Shown here piece by piece: positions 13,582-20,010 of a stretch of DNA of 24,267 nt (its first letter is position 1; every line of letters starts with the position of its first letter). Both the position numbers and the translations under genes were made by a program. The DNA is taken from assembly GCA_964410645.1 (NCBI GenBank), contig CAYPHV010000020.1, positions 1 through 24,267 of the forward strand, in the 5' to 3' direction. The stretch comes from JALTBU01 sp964410645. Lineage in GTDB: Bacteria > Campylobacterota > Campylobacteria > Campylobacterales > Nautiliaceae. The notes under the pieces are model-generated. The model had not been told where the DNA came from. It was given only the letters and a program-made list of their open reading frames with translations, and ran no database searches.

Positions 13582-14634
13582 ATGGCGGATGATTTAGAAA
13601 AAACAGAAAAGGCCACCCCAAAAAAACTTGAAGATGCCAGAAAAGAGGGGAATGTTCCCAAATCAATGGAATTCAGCGGATTCGTTGTTTTGCTTATTTC
13701 AAGTTTAATATTAATTTTTTATGTAAAATATATAACAGTGCATTTGGAAGATTATTTTGGGTATATTTCTTCATTGATAGGATGTGAACTAACAAAAAAA
13801 AGAGTTTTTGATATTGTGCTAAATACAATATTTTATATTCTTATTATTATGCTTCCGATAATGATTATTATTGCTATAGCAGGAGTTTTGGCCAATGTTT
13901 CACAAATAGGATTTTTATTTACGGTAAAACCGATTATTCCAAAATTAGAAAAAATAAATCCTATTAAAGGTTTAAAAAAACTTTTTTCATTAAAAACGCT
14001 GGTTGAGGGACTTAAAATGACTTTGAAAGTTATTATTGCTTTTGGAGTGGGATATTTTCTTTTTTTGCAATTTTTGCCTCAAATACCTAAATTAGAATTA
14101 ATGAATGTCCTTGAACAGATAAAATGGTTTGAAAACAAGGCTGTTATTTTAATTTTTTCAATGCTGGCAGTCTTTTTTGTATTTGCGTTAATTGATTTTA
14201 TTTATCAGAGATATTCATATAAAAAGTCTTTGCGTATGAGTAAGCAGGAAATTAAGGATGAATTTAAACAGACAGAAGGAAGTCCTGAAATAAAGGCAAG
14301 AATAAGACAGGTGCAAAGAGAAATGGCTAAAAAAAGAATGATCAGTGAAATTCCAAAAGCTGATGTCGTAATAACAAATCCTACACACTATGCGGTAGCT
14401 ATCAGATACGACAAGGAAAAAGAAGACGCACCGAGAGTTTTGGCAAAAGGAGTGGACAATATGGCTATCAAAATAAAACAGATTGCAAGAGAAAACGGAA
14501 TTATGATAGTTGAAAATGTTCCTTTGGCAAGAGAGCTTTATAAAAGTGTGGAAATAGGCGAAATAATTCCGGCGAAACTGTTTAAAGCGGTAGCAGAAAT
14601 TTTGGCTTATGTTTATAAAGCAAAAAGAATATAA
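13582..14634 (+). CDS. flhB: Flagellar export apparatus switch protein FlhB
   Basis: A 350-residue inner-membrane protein with the typical start (EKTEKATPKKLEDARKEGNV), four hydrophobic segments at about 32-50, 80-108, 145-166 and 187-208, and a cytoplasmic C-domain. The autocleavage motif NPTH is at 266-269, cleaved between N266 and P267. FlhB controls the change from rod/hook to filament substrate export. An AAAGG ribosome-binding site precedes the ATG. It ends the aroK-side operon; the next gene has its own promoter. No other flagellar genes are adjacent. Confidence 0.97.
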   Translation: MADDLEKTEKATPKKLEDARKEGNVPKSMEFSGFVVLLISSLILIFYVKYITVHLEDYFGYISSLIGCELTKKRVFDIVLNTIFYILIIMLPIMIIIAIAGVLANVSQIGFLFTVKPIIPKLEKINPIKGLKKLFSLKTLVEGLKMTLKVIIAFGVGYFLFLQFLPQIPKLELMNVLEQIKWFENKAVILIFSMLAVFFVFALIDFIYQRYSYKKSLRMSKQEIKDEFKQTEGSPEIKARIRQVQREMAKKRMISEIPKADVVITNPTHYAVAIRYDKEKEDAPRVLAKGVDNMAIKIKQIARENGIMIVENVPLARELYKSVEIGEIIPAKLFKAVAEILAYVYKAKRI

Positions 14635-14668
14635 AAGAGAATATTTAACATAAGTTTTAATCTTAAGC

Positions 14669-14689
14669 TGATATAATTTTGAAAAAAGG
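14669..14689 (+). promoter_or_regulatory. Promoter of the nrnA-to-ribD operon
   Basis: TGATATAAT at 14669-14677 is a full extended -10. Four bases later comes GAAAAAAGGA, which would hold both the start point and the ribosome-binding site for nrnA at 14696. It lies in the 61-base gap after flhB, the largest gap on this strand after nusA. Confidence 0.6.
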
Positions 14690-14695
14690 AAACGG

Positions 14696-15658
14696 ATGGG
14701 TGGTTTTTTTAAAAAAGCGTGGGAAAAAATAAAAAATTCCAATAAAATTTTATTACTTTCGCATATAAATCCGGACGGGGATGCGCTTGGCAGTAGTCTT
14801 GGGATGTATGCCGTTTTGAAAAAAATGAATAAAAAAGTTACTGTTTTTAATGCAACCAAACCTTTGCCCGCATATCTTGATTTTTTGCCGGGTTTTGATA
14901 AAATAGTCAATAAAGTTCCTTCCAAAGCGGATTTGATAATAAGTTTTGACTGTGGAAGTTTTGACAGACTGGGACTGGATGAAAAATTTACTTTTTTGAT
15001 CAATATAGACCACCATATTTCAAATACAGCTTACGGAGATATTAATATAGTTAATCCTCTTGCCGCTTCAGCATCGCAGGTGGTATATAATTTGCTTGTT
15101 AAAAACAGCGTGCCGATTGATAAAAATGCAGCCGTATGTCTGTATACCGCACTTGTTACCGATACAGGCAGTTTTCAGTATGAAAGTGTTGATGACAAAG
15201 TTTTTGAAATGGCGGCTGATTTGGTAAGAGACGGGGTAAAGCCGGATTTTGTGTCAAAAATGCTTTTTGAAAGAGACAGACTTTCCCGTTTAAGACTTCT
15301 TGCAAAAGCGTACGATACAATAGAACTTTGCTGCAGCGGTAAAGTCGCTTTTGTAGAAGTTACGAAAGATATGATGAAAAAAACAGGTGCCATAAAAGAC
15401 GATACCGATACAATTGTAAATTCCGTAAGGGCGATTGCAAGCGTGGAAGTCGCTTGTATGCTAAGAGAGGATGACGAGGGTATAAAAATTTCGCTTAGAA
15501 GCAAAAATTATGCCGATGTTAGTAAAGTGGCTGTAAAATACGGAGGCGGAGGCCATATCAAAGCTGCAGGAGCTACAATAAAAAATGAATTTGATTTTGA
15601 AAAAGTTAAAAATATGCTTAAAAATGATTTAGAAAAAACAGTGAAGGAAAACAGATGA
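14696..15658 (+). CDS. nrnA: Bifunctional oligoribonuclease/PAP phosphatase NrnA (DHH family)
   Basis: A 320-residue DHH/DHHA1 phosphoesterase. Metal-binding motifs: SHINPDGDALGSS (22-34), ISFDCG (82-87), DHHISN (105-110) and a DTGSF motif (156-160); the C-terminal DHHA1 domain has GGGGHIKAAGA (283-293). NrnA enzymes degrade 2-5 nt RNA and dephosphorylate pAp; some relatives act on cyclic dinucleotides, so the exact substrate is not certain. It heads the long plus-strand operon and shares ATGA with the M23 gene. A different length or domain set would be expected for RecJ or the exopolyphosphatase branch. Confidence 0.9.
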   Translation: MGGFFKKAWEKIKNSNKILLLSHINPDGDALGSSLGMYAVLKKMNKKVTVFNATKPLPAYLDFLPGFDKIVNKVPSKADLIISFDCGSFDRLGLDEKFTFLINIDHHISNTAYGDINIVNPLAASASQVVYNLLVKNSVPIDKNAAVCLYTALVTDTGSFQYESVDDKVFEMAADLVRDGVKPDFVSKMLFERDRLSRLRLLAKAYDTIELCCSGKVAFVEVTKDMMKKTGAIKDDTDTIVNSVRAIASVEVACMLREDDEGIKISLRSKNYADVSKVAVKYGGGGHIKAAGATIKNEFDFEKVKNMLKNDLEKTVKENR

Positions 15659-16992
15659 AAAAATTATGGATTTTATTTATTGCAGTAATTTTGGTGCTAA
15701 TCGGTTTTATCTGGTTTTCTCCGAGTTTCGAAAGAGTTTCTCCTAAAATCGACATCATAACAAACGGATATACCAATTTAAAAAATCCGATTAAAATAAA
15801 AATAAGTGACAACAGAGGCGTTAAATCATATCAGGTAATTGTCAAAGGAAACGGTTTTGATGAGGTAATTGCAAAATCTGTCGAACCTGTTTTGGGTAAA
15901 AATGTTGAATTAAGCATCAAACTTCCCCATATTGATACCAAAAATATACAAATAATAGTTTTGGCTAAGGATACGTCTTACTGGCATTTTTTTAGGGGTA
16001 ATCAAAGCATAAAAAAGACTATATTGCAGGTTGATACCACCGGTCCGGATGTAGATATCATTAATAATTCTTATGCCATAGGAAGAGGAGGAAGTGCAGT
16101 TGCTGTTGTAAAAATAAGTGACAATAATTTAAAAAATGCATATATTCTGGTAAACAATAAATATAAATTTAAGCTTACTCCTTTTGTAAAAAAAGATTAT
16201 TATATTTCACTGTTGGCCTGGCCTTTTAATGAAAATAATTTTGACGCAGAAGTGATAGCGGATGATTTGGCCGGAAACAGTGTGCAGGTTCATATACCTT
16301 TTTATTGGAGAACTAAAGGGATATATCAATTCAAAAATAAAAAACTTACCATTACGGATTCTTTTATACAAAATGTGGCAAAAAACGTATTGGAAAAAAT
16401 GGGTATGTCCGTTCCAGGCGACCCTGTGAAAATTTTTAAAGCGGAAAATGAAACATTAAGAAAAGCAGATGAAAACGAAATTTTTAAAATAACAGATAAA
16501 ATTTATGAAAATAAAATTAATAATTTTTATCTAAAAAGATTTTATCCTCTTCCCGGAAGTAAAAAAGAAGCCGGATTTATGGAATTGAGACATTATTTTT
16601 ATAAAGGAAAAGAAATTTCAACAGCTATTCATAAAGGGATAGATCTGGCCAGGATAAAAAATTCAAAAGTGTATGCATCGAATAAAGGGGTTGTAAAGAA
16701 TGAAAAATATATGGGAATATACGGAAATACACTGTTTGTTTATCATAGGCTAGGACTTTATTCGACATATAGTCATTTGAGTGAATTTTTGGTAAAAAAG
16801 GGTGATAATGTACATGTGGGTGAAGTAATAGCAAAAACAGGGTCCACCGGAGGTGTTTTTGGAGATCATCTTCATTTTGGAATATATGTGCAGGGAATTC
16901 CGGTTCAGCCTCTTGAATGGATGGATCCAAGATGGATAAAAACAAATATTTTAAAAATTATTTATGATGCCAAAAGGACTATTCTTCAATGA
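15655..16992 (+). CDS. M23 family metallopeptidase (peptidoglycan endopeptidase)
   Basis: A 445-residue protein with an N-terminal membrane anchor or signal (about 4-21), a long beta-rich periplasmic region containing two Ig-like stretches (each with an ISDN motif, near 50-53 and 154-157), and a C-terminal LytM/M23 domain at about 320-425. Zinc and catalytic residues seen: H326-x3-D330 (HKGIDLA), H374 (YSTYSHLS) and H405-x-H407 (GDHLHFG), a complete set, so it should be active on peptide cross-links. The position before minC-lpxC matches H. pylori HP1054 as remembered, a member of the cell-shape endopeptidase group. It overlaps both neighbours by ATGA. Confidence 0.92.
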   Translation: MKKLWILFIAVILVLIGFIWFSPSFERVSPKIDIITNGYTNLKNPIKIKISDNRGVKSYQVIVKGNGFDEVIAKSVEPVLGKNVELSIKLPHIDTKNIQIIVLAKDTSYWHFFRGNQSIKKTILQVDTTGPDVDIINNSYAIGRGGSAVAVVKISDNNLKNAYILVNNKYKFKLTPFVKKDYYISLLAWPFNENNFDAEVIADDLAGNSVQVHIPFYWRTKGIYQFKNKKLTITDSFIQNVAKNVLEKMGMSVPGDPVKIFKAENETLRKADENEIFKITDKIYENKINNFYLKRFYPLPGSKKEAGFMELRHYFYKGKEISTAIHKGIDLARIKNSKVYASNKGVVKNEKYMGIYGNTLFVYHRLGLYSTYSHLSEFLVKKGDNVHVGEVIAKTGSTGGVFGDHLHFGIYVQGIPVQPLEWMDPRWIKTNILKIIYDAKRTILQ

Positions 16993-17525
16993 AACAAAAA
17001 ACACTGAGGGTATTTGAGGTTGAGGATTTTGAAAAACTGAAAAATATTGTACAGAGTAAATATGAACTTTTAAAAAAATATTATTTTATGCTAAAAAAAT
17101 CAGATAAAAAAATAGAAAATTTTTTAAAAGAAAAAAAATTAAATTATTTTATATTAAATTCTGAGGATAGTTTTACTTCTAAAAAGGAAATATCTACAAA
17201 AGATTTACCTAAAATCAGGATAATTGAAAAAGAAATAATCAGAGAAAAGAAAACAAATATAAAAATATTTGATAAAATTATAAGAAATGGAGAAGAAATA
17301 AAATTAGATGCAGATGCCGTGTTTTTAAAAAGAATAAATCCCGGGGCTAAAATAATTATAAAAGGTAATGCATTTATCTTGGGAGAAAATAACGGTTTTA
17401 TTACGGTAGAAGGGCAGTATCTGCTGATAAAAAAGAATAATTCGCACCTGTCTTTTAATGCGGAAGATTTGGGAAATATTGATAAATTAACATTTTTTTA
17501 TAATAATAAAAGGCAAGAAATATGA
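16989..17525 (+). CDS. minC: Septum site-determining protein MinC
   Basis: A 178-residue protein. The C-terminal half has the beta-helix repeat pattern of the MinC C-domain: KIIRNGEEIKLDADAVFLKR (97-116), INPGAKIIIKGNAFILGENN (116-135). NPGA is the usual GDVNPGAEV motif, and the GN-x-x-x-x-G phrase the usual GNIHVLG. The N-terminal about 75 residues would be the FtsZ-inhibiting domain; the segment between is a charged linker. MinC with MinD blocks FtsZ assembly away from midcell. The usual HAG turn after the last strands is replaced by EGQY, so the domain is divergent. Placement between the M23 gene and lpxC, as in H. pylori (HP1053), is strong support. ATGA overlaps on both sides. Confidence 0.85.
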   Translation: MKQKTLRVFEVEDFEKLKNIVQSKYELLKKYYFMLKKSDKKIENFLKEKKLNYFILNSEDSFTSKKEISTKDLPKIRIIEKEIIREKKTNIKIFDKIIRNGEEIKLDADAVFLKRINPGAKIIIKGNAFILGENNGFITVEGQYLLIKKNNSHLSFNAEDLGNIDKLTFFYNNKRQEI

Positions 17526-18400
17526 AACAAAGAACTATTCAAAAACCGATAGAAGTAGTGGGAATAGGACTTCATAAAGGTGTTCCGGTAAAACTCAGGC
17601 TGGAACCTTTGGGGGAAAATTCGGGGATAATATTTTATAGAAGTGACAAAGGAATTACAATTCCTTTAAAACCTGATTTTGTAGTAGATACTAAAATGGC
17701 AACTGTAATAGGCGATAAAGGCGTTGTTATTTCAACGATAGAGCATTTAATGAGTGCAGTATATGCATTTGGAATTGATAATTTAAGAATTATTGTAGAT
17801 AATGATGAAATACCCATTCTTGACGGAAGTGCGAACAGTTTTGTAATGATGATAAAAGAAGCAGGAATTAAAGAATTGCAAGAATCCAAAAAATTTTTGA
17901 AGATTACAAAAGAAGTTGAAATAAAAGAGGGTGAAAAATATGTAAAATTAATACCCGGCAACAAAATAAATTTTGATTTTGAAATTTATTTTGATCATCC
18001 TTTAATAGGAAAACAAAGATATAAATTTGATTTTTCCACTAAAAAATACATTGAAGAAATAGCAAGAGCCAGAACGTTTGGTTTTTTAAAAGAAGTTCAA
18101 TATTTAAGAAGTATCGGTCTGGCATTAGGCGGAAGTTTGGAAAATGCCGTTGTTTTGGATGAAAAGACTATTTTAAATGAAAATTTAAGATTTTCAAACG
18201 AATTTGTCAGGCATAAAATTTTGGATGCAGTAGGGGACATGAGTTTACTGGGATATAACTTTATTGGTGAATATAAAGCATTTGCAAGCGGTCATTATTT
18301 AAATCATCTATTGACGCTCAAAGCGATAGAAGAAGAAGCATATGAAATCGTTACATTTGGAAAACAAGAGGAATTGGCACTTGCAAAAGCCTTTAGTTGA
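17522..18400 (+). CDS. lpxC: UDP-3-O-acyl-N-acetylglucosamine deacetylase LpxC
   Basis: A 292-residue zinc deacetylase performing the committed step of lipid A synthesis. Zinc ligands H75 (STIEHLMSA), H231 and D235 (RHKILDAVGD); catalytic E74 beside H75; H258 in the GHYLNH motif. The sequence begins MKQRTIQKPIEVVGIGLHKG, the usual start region of the family. Its length is slightly shorter than the about 305-residue E. coli enzyme. It overlaps minC by ATGA and tsaB by at least 20 bases, showing a gram-negative outer membrane with lipid A. Confidence 0.97.
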   Translation: MKQRTIQKPIEVVGIGLHKGVPVKLRLEPLGENSGIIFYRSDKGITIPLKPDFVVDTKMATVIGDKGVVISTIEHLMSAVYAFGIDNLRIIVDNDEIPILDGSANSFVMMIKEAGIKELQESKKFLKITKEVEIKEGEKYVKLIPGNKINFDFEIYFDHPLIGKQRYKFDFSTKKYIEEIARARTFGFLKEVQYLRSIGLALGGSLENAVVLDEKTILNENLRFSNEFVRHKILDAVGDMSLLGYNFIGEYKAFASGHYLNHLLTLKAIEEEAYEIVTFGKQEELALAKAFS

Positions 18401-18836
18401 TATTATTGCCATTACAATTTCATCTCCTCTTAAAATAGGAATTTATGAAAATAAAGCATTAAAAGAAAAAATAGAAAAAAGCGGTAAAACAAGTGATATC
18501 TTGCCGGAAATTATGAACAAACTTTTAAAGAAATATGATATTAACAGTATTATATACGCAAAAGGCCCGGGCAGTTATATGGCTATAAAATTGAGTTTTT
18601 TATTTTTTAATACGCTTAAAATTTCAAATAATATAAAATTACTTGCGGCAGACGGTTTTGAATTTAATAATAATCAGCCGATAAAAGCGGCAGGAAATAG
18701 TTTTTTTGTGAAAAAAGAGGGTATAATAACACTTGAAAAAAATAAAAAAGAAGGGGAATTTCTATTGCCTAAAAAAATAAATTTAGATAAATATAGCGAA
18801 GATATATCCCCTTTATATGTTTTAAGTCCAGTGTGA
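18381..18836 (+). CDS. tsaB: Shortened TsaB-like protein (t6A tRNA modification)
   Basis: In-frame starts are ATG 18342, TTG 18357 and TTG 18381. I take 18381 because TsaB proteins begin almost directly with the first strand (here LVDIIAITISSPLKIGIYEN), and an AGAGGA lies upstream; this gives 151 residues. The motif IIYAKGPGSYMAIKLSFLFFNTL (about 56-78 in this numbering) is the family's GPGSFTGLR region with the threonine-glycine replaced. TsaB is the non-catalytic partner of TsaD in making t6A37. At 151 residues it lacks most of the second lobe found in E. coli TsaB (about 231). The position between lpxC and thrB is as in Helicobacter and Campylobacter. The overlap with lpxC is 20 bases from this start. 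Confidence 0.75.
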   Translation: MQKPLVDIIAITISSPLKIGIYENKALKEKIEKSGKTSDILPEIMNKLLKKYDINSIIYAKGPGSYMAIKLSFLFFNTLKISNNIKLLAADGFEFNNNQPIKAAGNSFFVKKEGIITLEKNKKEGEFLLPKKINLDKYSEDISPLYVLSPV

Positions 18837-18845
18837 AGGAAATGA

Positions 18846-19727
18846 ATGGTAATTACAGTGCCGGCAACAAGCGCAAATTTGGGACCTGGTTTTGATACGT
18901 TAGGTCTTGCTCTAAATCTTAGAAATGAAATAGAAATAAAGCGTTCAAATATAACTTCTATTGAAATTTACGGTGAAAATGCTGAATTTTTAAGAACATT
19001 AAAAAGAAATTATTTTGTAGAGATTTTTAGTGAGATATACAAAAATTTAACCGGTTATGAACCTAAATATTCTTTTAAATTTAATAATAAAATCCCTTTA
19101 AGCAGAGGCCTCGGGAGTTCATCAGCTGTAATAGTTGCAGCTATTGCAGCCGCTTATGAAGCGGCTCAGGTGCCTTATAAAAAAGATAAAATTGTAAATA
19201 CCGCGTTTAATTACGAATTTCATCCGGATAATATAACCCCTGCGACACTTGGAGGTTTTTGCGTTGCAAAAATAAGAAAAAACAAAATTTTTTTTCTGAA
19301 AAAATTTATCCCTAAATCTTTAAGGGCGGTTATTGTGATTCCAAATAGGACGGTTTCCACTTCCAGAAGTAGAAATGCATTAAAATCTCACTATCCATTG
19401 AAAGATATTGTTACAAATATTTCTTCGGCATCTATGATTACGGCTGCATTTTTTTCTGAAAAATTTGATATTTTAAAATATGTGGTGGAAGATAAAATAC
19501 ACCAGGAATTGAGGATGAGGCATATACCTGATCTGTTTAAAATCAGAGAAATGGCGCTTAGAGAAGGGGCTTTGTTATCAACACTAAGCGGTAGTGGATC
19601 AACATTTTTTAATTTAGCATATAAAGATGATGCATATAGCATATATAATTCTTTAAAAAGTAATTTTAAAGAGTATGAGGTAAAAATACTGTATTTTGAC
19701 AATATAGGAGTTAAAGTATATAATTAA
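18846..19727 (+). CDS. thrB: Homoserine kinase
   Basis: A 293-residue GHMP-family kinase that phosphorylates homoserine for threonine synthesis. N-terminal VPATSANLGPGFDTLG (5-20), the ATP-binding motif PLSRGLGSSSA (84-94) and the C-terminal GHMP motif STLSGSGSTFFNL near residue 255. The ATG at 18846 has AAGGA 4-5 bases upstream and follows the tsaB stop by 9 bases. The order thrB-rnpM/ylxR-infB is preserved in C. jejuni and H. pylori. Confidence 0.96.
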   Translation: MVITVPATSANLGPGFDTLGLALNLRNEIEIKRSNITSIEIYGENAEFLRTLKRNYFVEIFSEIYKNLTGYEPKYSFKFNNKIPLSRGLGSSSAVIVAAIAAAYEAAQVPYKKDKIVNTAFNYEFHPDNITPATLGGFCVAKIRKNKIFFLKKFIPKSLRAVIVIPNRTVSTSRSRNALKSHYPLKDIVTNISSASMITAAFFSEKFDILKYVVEDKIHQELRMRHIPDLFKIREMALREGALLSTLSGSGSTFFNLAYKDDAYSIYNSLKSNFKEYEVKILYFDNIGVKVYN

Positions 19728-19730
19728 AAG

Positions 19731-19750
19731 TGTAAAATGAAAAATGGAAA
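19731..19750 (+). repeat. Left arm of a 20-base inverted repeat around rnpM/ylxR
   Basis: TGTAAAATGAAAAATGGAAA contains the start codon of rnpM/ylxR at 19737. Its reverse complement recurs at 19974-19993 with one mismatch. See the finding for this pair. Confidence 0.85.
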
Positions 19751-19997
19751 ATTAAAACATAAACCTGTTAGAATGTGTATAATATGCAGAAACAGGTATT
19801 TTCAAAGTGAGCTTAACAGACTTCAGTGCGAAAATAATAAATTAATTCGTTTTAGCGGGGTTAAAAAAAGTTTTTATGTTTGTAATAATTGTATAAATTC
19901 TAAAAAATTTATAAATTATATCTCTAAAATTTGTAAAACAAATAGAAATGAAGCAAAAGAGATGATTGGTAACTTTCCATTTTTCATTTCACATTAA
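19737..19997 (+). CDS. rnpM: RnpM/YlxR family RNA-binding protein (DUF448)
   Basis: An 86-residue basic protein with the DUF448/YlxR signature PVRMCIICRNRYFQSELNRL (10-29). It has two CxxC pairs, C14/C17 and C49/C52, that could bind a metal. Proteins of this family have been reported to bind the RNase P RNA and modulate RNase P. It sits, as almost everywhere, in the nusA/infB neighbourhood, here between thrB and infB with a 9-base gap after thrB. No strong ribosome-binding site is visible (only AAAAGTGTAAA before ATG), so it may depend on coupling from thrB. Both ends of the coding region lie in a 20-base inverted repeat, and the last residues (FPFFISH) are encoded by the right arm. Confidence 0.88.
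   Translation: MKNGKLKHKPVRMCIICRNRYFQSELNRLQCENNKLIRFSGVKKSFYVCNNCINSKKFINYISKICKTNRNEAKEMIGNFPFFISH
19974..19993 (-). repeat. Right arm of the 20-base inverted repeat around rnpM/ylxR
   Basis: On the minus strand this reads TGTGAAATGAAAAATGGAAA, identical to the arm at 19731-19750 except at position 4. It encodes the end of rnpM/ylxR and ends 7 bases before the AGGAG that serves infB. Confidence 0.85.
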
Positions 19998-20010
19998 AAA
20001 AGGAGCATGC

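Noticed and set aside
14635..14668. Terminator after flhB
   Set aside because: The gap has a CTTAAG palindrome but no GC stem followed by a T run.
14215..15003. Long open frame on the minus strand (262 residues) across the end of flhB and start of nrnA
   Set aside because: It lies opposite two well-supported genes, is rich in Phe/Ser/Tyr as expected for the antisense of Lys/Glu-rich AT-rich genes, and covers the nrnA promoter.
18342..18380. ATG start for TsaB 59 bases inside lpxC
   Set aside because: The added 13 residues are not part of the TsaB fold and overlap conserved lpxC sequence; not fully excluded.
19966..20010. Extra 15 codons upstream of infB
   Set aside because: They are the last codons of rnpM/ylxR in another frame; the AGGAG at 20001-20005 fits the TTG at 20011 and the normal IF-2 N-terminus.
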